Shown piece by piece: positions 14,603 through 15,592 of a stretch of 15,592 nt of DNA (positions are counted from its first letter, which is position 1; each line of letters starts with the position of its first letter). Both the position numbers and the translations under genes were made by a program. The notes beneath the pieces were generated by a model that was given only the letters and a program-made list of their open reading frames with translations, had not been told where the DNA came from and made no database searches. The DNA comes from Pseudomonadota bacterium (GTDB lineage: Bacteria; Pseudomonadota; Alphaproteobacteria; Azospirillales; Azospirillaceae), in assembly GCA_023411035.1 (NCBI GenBank), contig JAEYPE010000071.1, forward strand, positions 1 to 15,592, given 5' to 3'.

Positions 14603-15440
14603 AATCGTCGCCGGGGTCGCCACCTCCCATGTGCCGGCCATCGGCATCGCCATCGACCAGGGCAAGACCGAAGAACCCTATTGGAAGCCGCTGTTCGCCG
14701 GCTTCGAGCCGTCGCGGCAATGGATCGCCGATCTGAAGCCGGACGTCGCCATCGTCGTCTACAACGACCATGCGACGGCCTTTTCGATGGACATCATTCC
14801 GACCTTCGCGCTGGGCTGCGCCGCCGAATACCCGCCCGCCGACGAGGGCTGGGGCGCGCGGCCGGTCCCGGTGGTCCAGGGGCATCCGGAATTGGCATGG
14901 CACATCGCCCAGTCCGTCATCCTGGATGAGTTCGACCTGACCATCGTCAACAGGATGGAGGTCGATCACGGCCTGACCGTGCCGCTTTCGCTGCTGTTCG
15001 GCCAACCCGCCGCGTGGCCATGCCCGGTGATTCCGCTGGCCGTCAACGTCGTCCAGTATCCGCCGCCGACCGGCAACCGCTGCCTGAATCTCGGCCGCGC
15101 CATCCGCCGCGCGGTTCAGAGCTTCCCGAGCGACTTGAAGGTGGTCGTCTTCGGCACCGGCGGCATGTCGCACCAGCTCCAGGCCCAACGGGCAGGTCTG
15201 ATCAACCCCGAGTTCGATAACCGCTTCCTCGACCTGCTGGTGACGAATCCGGAGGAGGCCGCCGCCATCCCACATGTCGAGTATCTGCGCGAGGCGGGCT
15301 CGGAAGGGATCGAGCTGGTCATGTGGCTCGTCATGCGCGGCGCGCTGGGCGGTCCGGTGCGCCAGCTTCACCGCCATTATCATGTGCCGGCGTCGAACAC
15401 GGCGGTGGGGCATCTGGTCCTCGAATGCGAGGGTGCGTGA
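14595..15440 (+). CDS. ligB: Protocatechuate 4,5-dioxygenase beta (catalytic) subunit
   Basis: This 281-residue class III extradiol dioxygenase is the catalytic LigB subunit. With Fe(II) and O2 it opens protocatechuate between carbons 4 and 5 to 4-carboxy-2-hydroxymuconate semialdehyde. The metal ligands match Sphingobium LigB with a constant two-residue shift after the first: His12 (SHVPA), His59 (YNDHA), Glu240 (GSEGIE). The catalytic His193 (TGGMSHQ) and active-site His125 (VDHG) are also present. Motifs such as FALGCAAEYPPADEGWG, ARPVPVVQGHPELAWHIAQS and LVMWLVMRGA are close to known LigB. AAGGAG at 14582-14587 has a 7-base spacer to the ATG, which lies inside the end of the upstream gene, so synthesis of the two subunits is coupled. 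The enzyme appears fully functional; a closely related substrate such as gallate cannot be excluded. Confidence 0.95.
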   Translation: MAEIVAGVATSHVPAIGIAIDQGKTEEPYWKPLFAGFEPSRQWIADLKPDVAIVVYNDHATAFSMDIIPTFALGCAAEYPPADEGWGARPVPVVQGHPELAWHIAQSVILDEFDLTIVNRMEVDHGLTVPLSLLFGQPAAWPCPVIPLAVNVVQYPPPTGNRCLNLGRAIRRAVQSFPSDLKVVVFGTGGMSHQLQAQRAGLINPEFDNRFLDLLVTNPEEAAAIPHVEYLREAGSEGIELVMWLVMRGALGGPVRQLHRHYHVPASNTAVGHLVLECEGA

Positions 15441-15465
15441 AAAAGGAGGCAACAGGACGACCGTC

Positions 15466-15592
15466 ATGATCATCGACATCCACGGCCATTACACCACGGC
15501 ACCGAAGGCTCTGGAGGAGTGGCGCGCCCGGCAGATCGCCGGGCTGACCGACCCCTCGCAGGCGCCCAAGGCGTCGGAGCTGACGATCAGCG
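15466..15592 (+). CDS. ligJ: 4-oxalomesaconate hydratase LigJ, amidohydrolase family (5' part)
   Basis: Only the first 42 codons are inside the window. They read MIIDIHGHYTTAPKALEEWR, then a stretch ending PKASELTIS, which resembles LigJ-type amidohydrolases that hydrate 4-oxalomesaconate to 4-carboxy-4-hydroxy-2-oxoadipate in the protocatechuate 4,5-cleavage pathway. The DIHGHY segment is the N-terminal metal-binding H-x-H of the amidohydrolase fold. The ATG lies 25 bp after ligB; an AGGA at 15454-15457 gives an 8-base spacer, while the stronger AAGGAGG at 15443-15449 is too far away. Same strand and tight spacing make it the third gene of the lig operon. The rest of the gene lies beyond the window. 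Confidence 0.8.
   Translation, partial: MIIDIHGHYTTAPKALEEWRARQIAGLTDPSQAPKASELTIS

Noticed and set aside
1..15592. tRNA, rRNA, CRISPR, insertion sequences or a replication origin
   Set aside because: I looked for cloverleaf-like genes, spaced repeats, transposase motifs and iteron arrays with a Rep gene, and found none convincing.

Overview
The window looks like part of a large secondary replicon (plasmid or chromid) of a GC-rich alphaproteobacterium, most likely Azospirillum or a relative. The evidence is the very GC-rich coding sequence, a complete parAB partition pair whose ParA carries an N-terminal helix-turn-helix, and a MexEF-type pump next to a protocatechuate 4,5-cleavage cluster. 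The genus is an inference. No replication initiator, rRNA, tRNA, transposase or CRISPR array is visible.

Layout. Positions 213-1277 (minus): a half-size FUSC transporter. Positions 1278-1464: a control region with a 15-bp tandem repeat, a 13-bp direct repeat and a good sigma70-like promoter for parA. Positions 1465-3334 (plus): parA and parB, overlapping by 11 bp. Just after parB is an 18-bp perfect palindrome (3367-3384), the best candidate for the centromere parS. Positions 3448-6936 (plus): a large SWIM/SNF2 helicase-like ATPase, ending convergently at a shared hairpin.

Positions 7010-13405 (minus), in transcription order: a LysR regulator, an alpha/beta hydrolase, an RND periplasmic adaptor and a MexF-type RND permease. 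This is the order of the bpeT-llpE-bpeEF (ceoR-llpE-ceoAB) efflux loci of Burkholderia, but without the outer-membrane channel gene. The hydrolase has Asp where its family has the nucleophilic Ser.

Positions 13637-15592 (plus, divergent from LysR): a protocatechuate 4,5-cleavage operon. Its first gene fuses a 6-phosphogluconate/3-hydroxyisobutyrate-dehydrogenase-type Rossmann domain to LigA, the dioxygenase small subunit. Next come ligB, with all active-site residues present, and the start of ligJ, cut by the window end.

How it fits together. parAB and the palindrome should segregate the replicon. The lig genes open protocatechuate and pass the product into the 4-oxalomesaconate branch. The FUSC protein and the RND pump are plausible exporters of aromatic acids or other toxic compounds, and the LysR sits where it could control both the pump and the lig operon. 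The most novel items are the Rossmann-LigA fusion, the candidate parS with its helix-turn-helix-ParA autoregulation region, and the Asp-for-Ser hydrolase.
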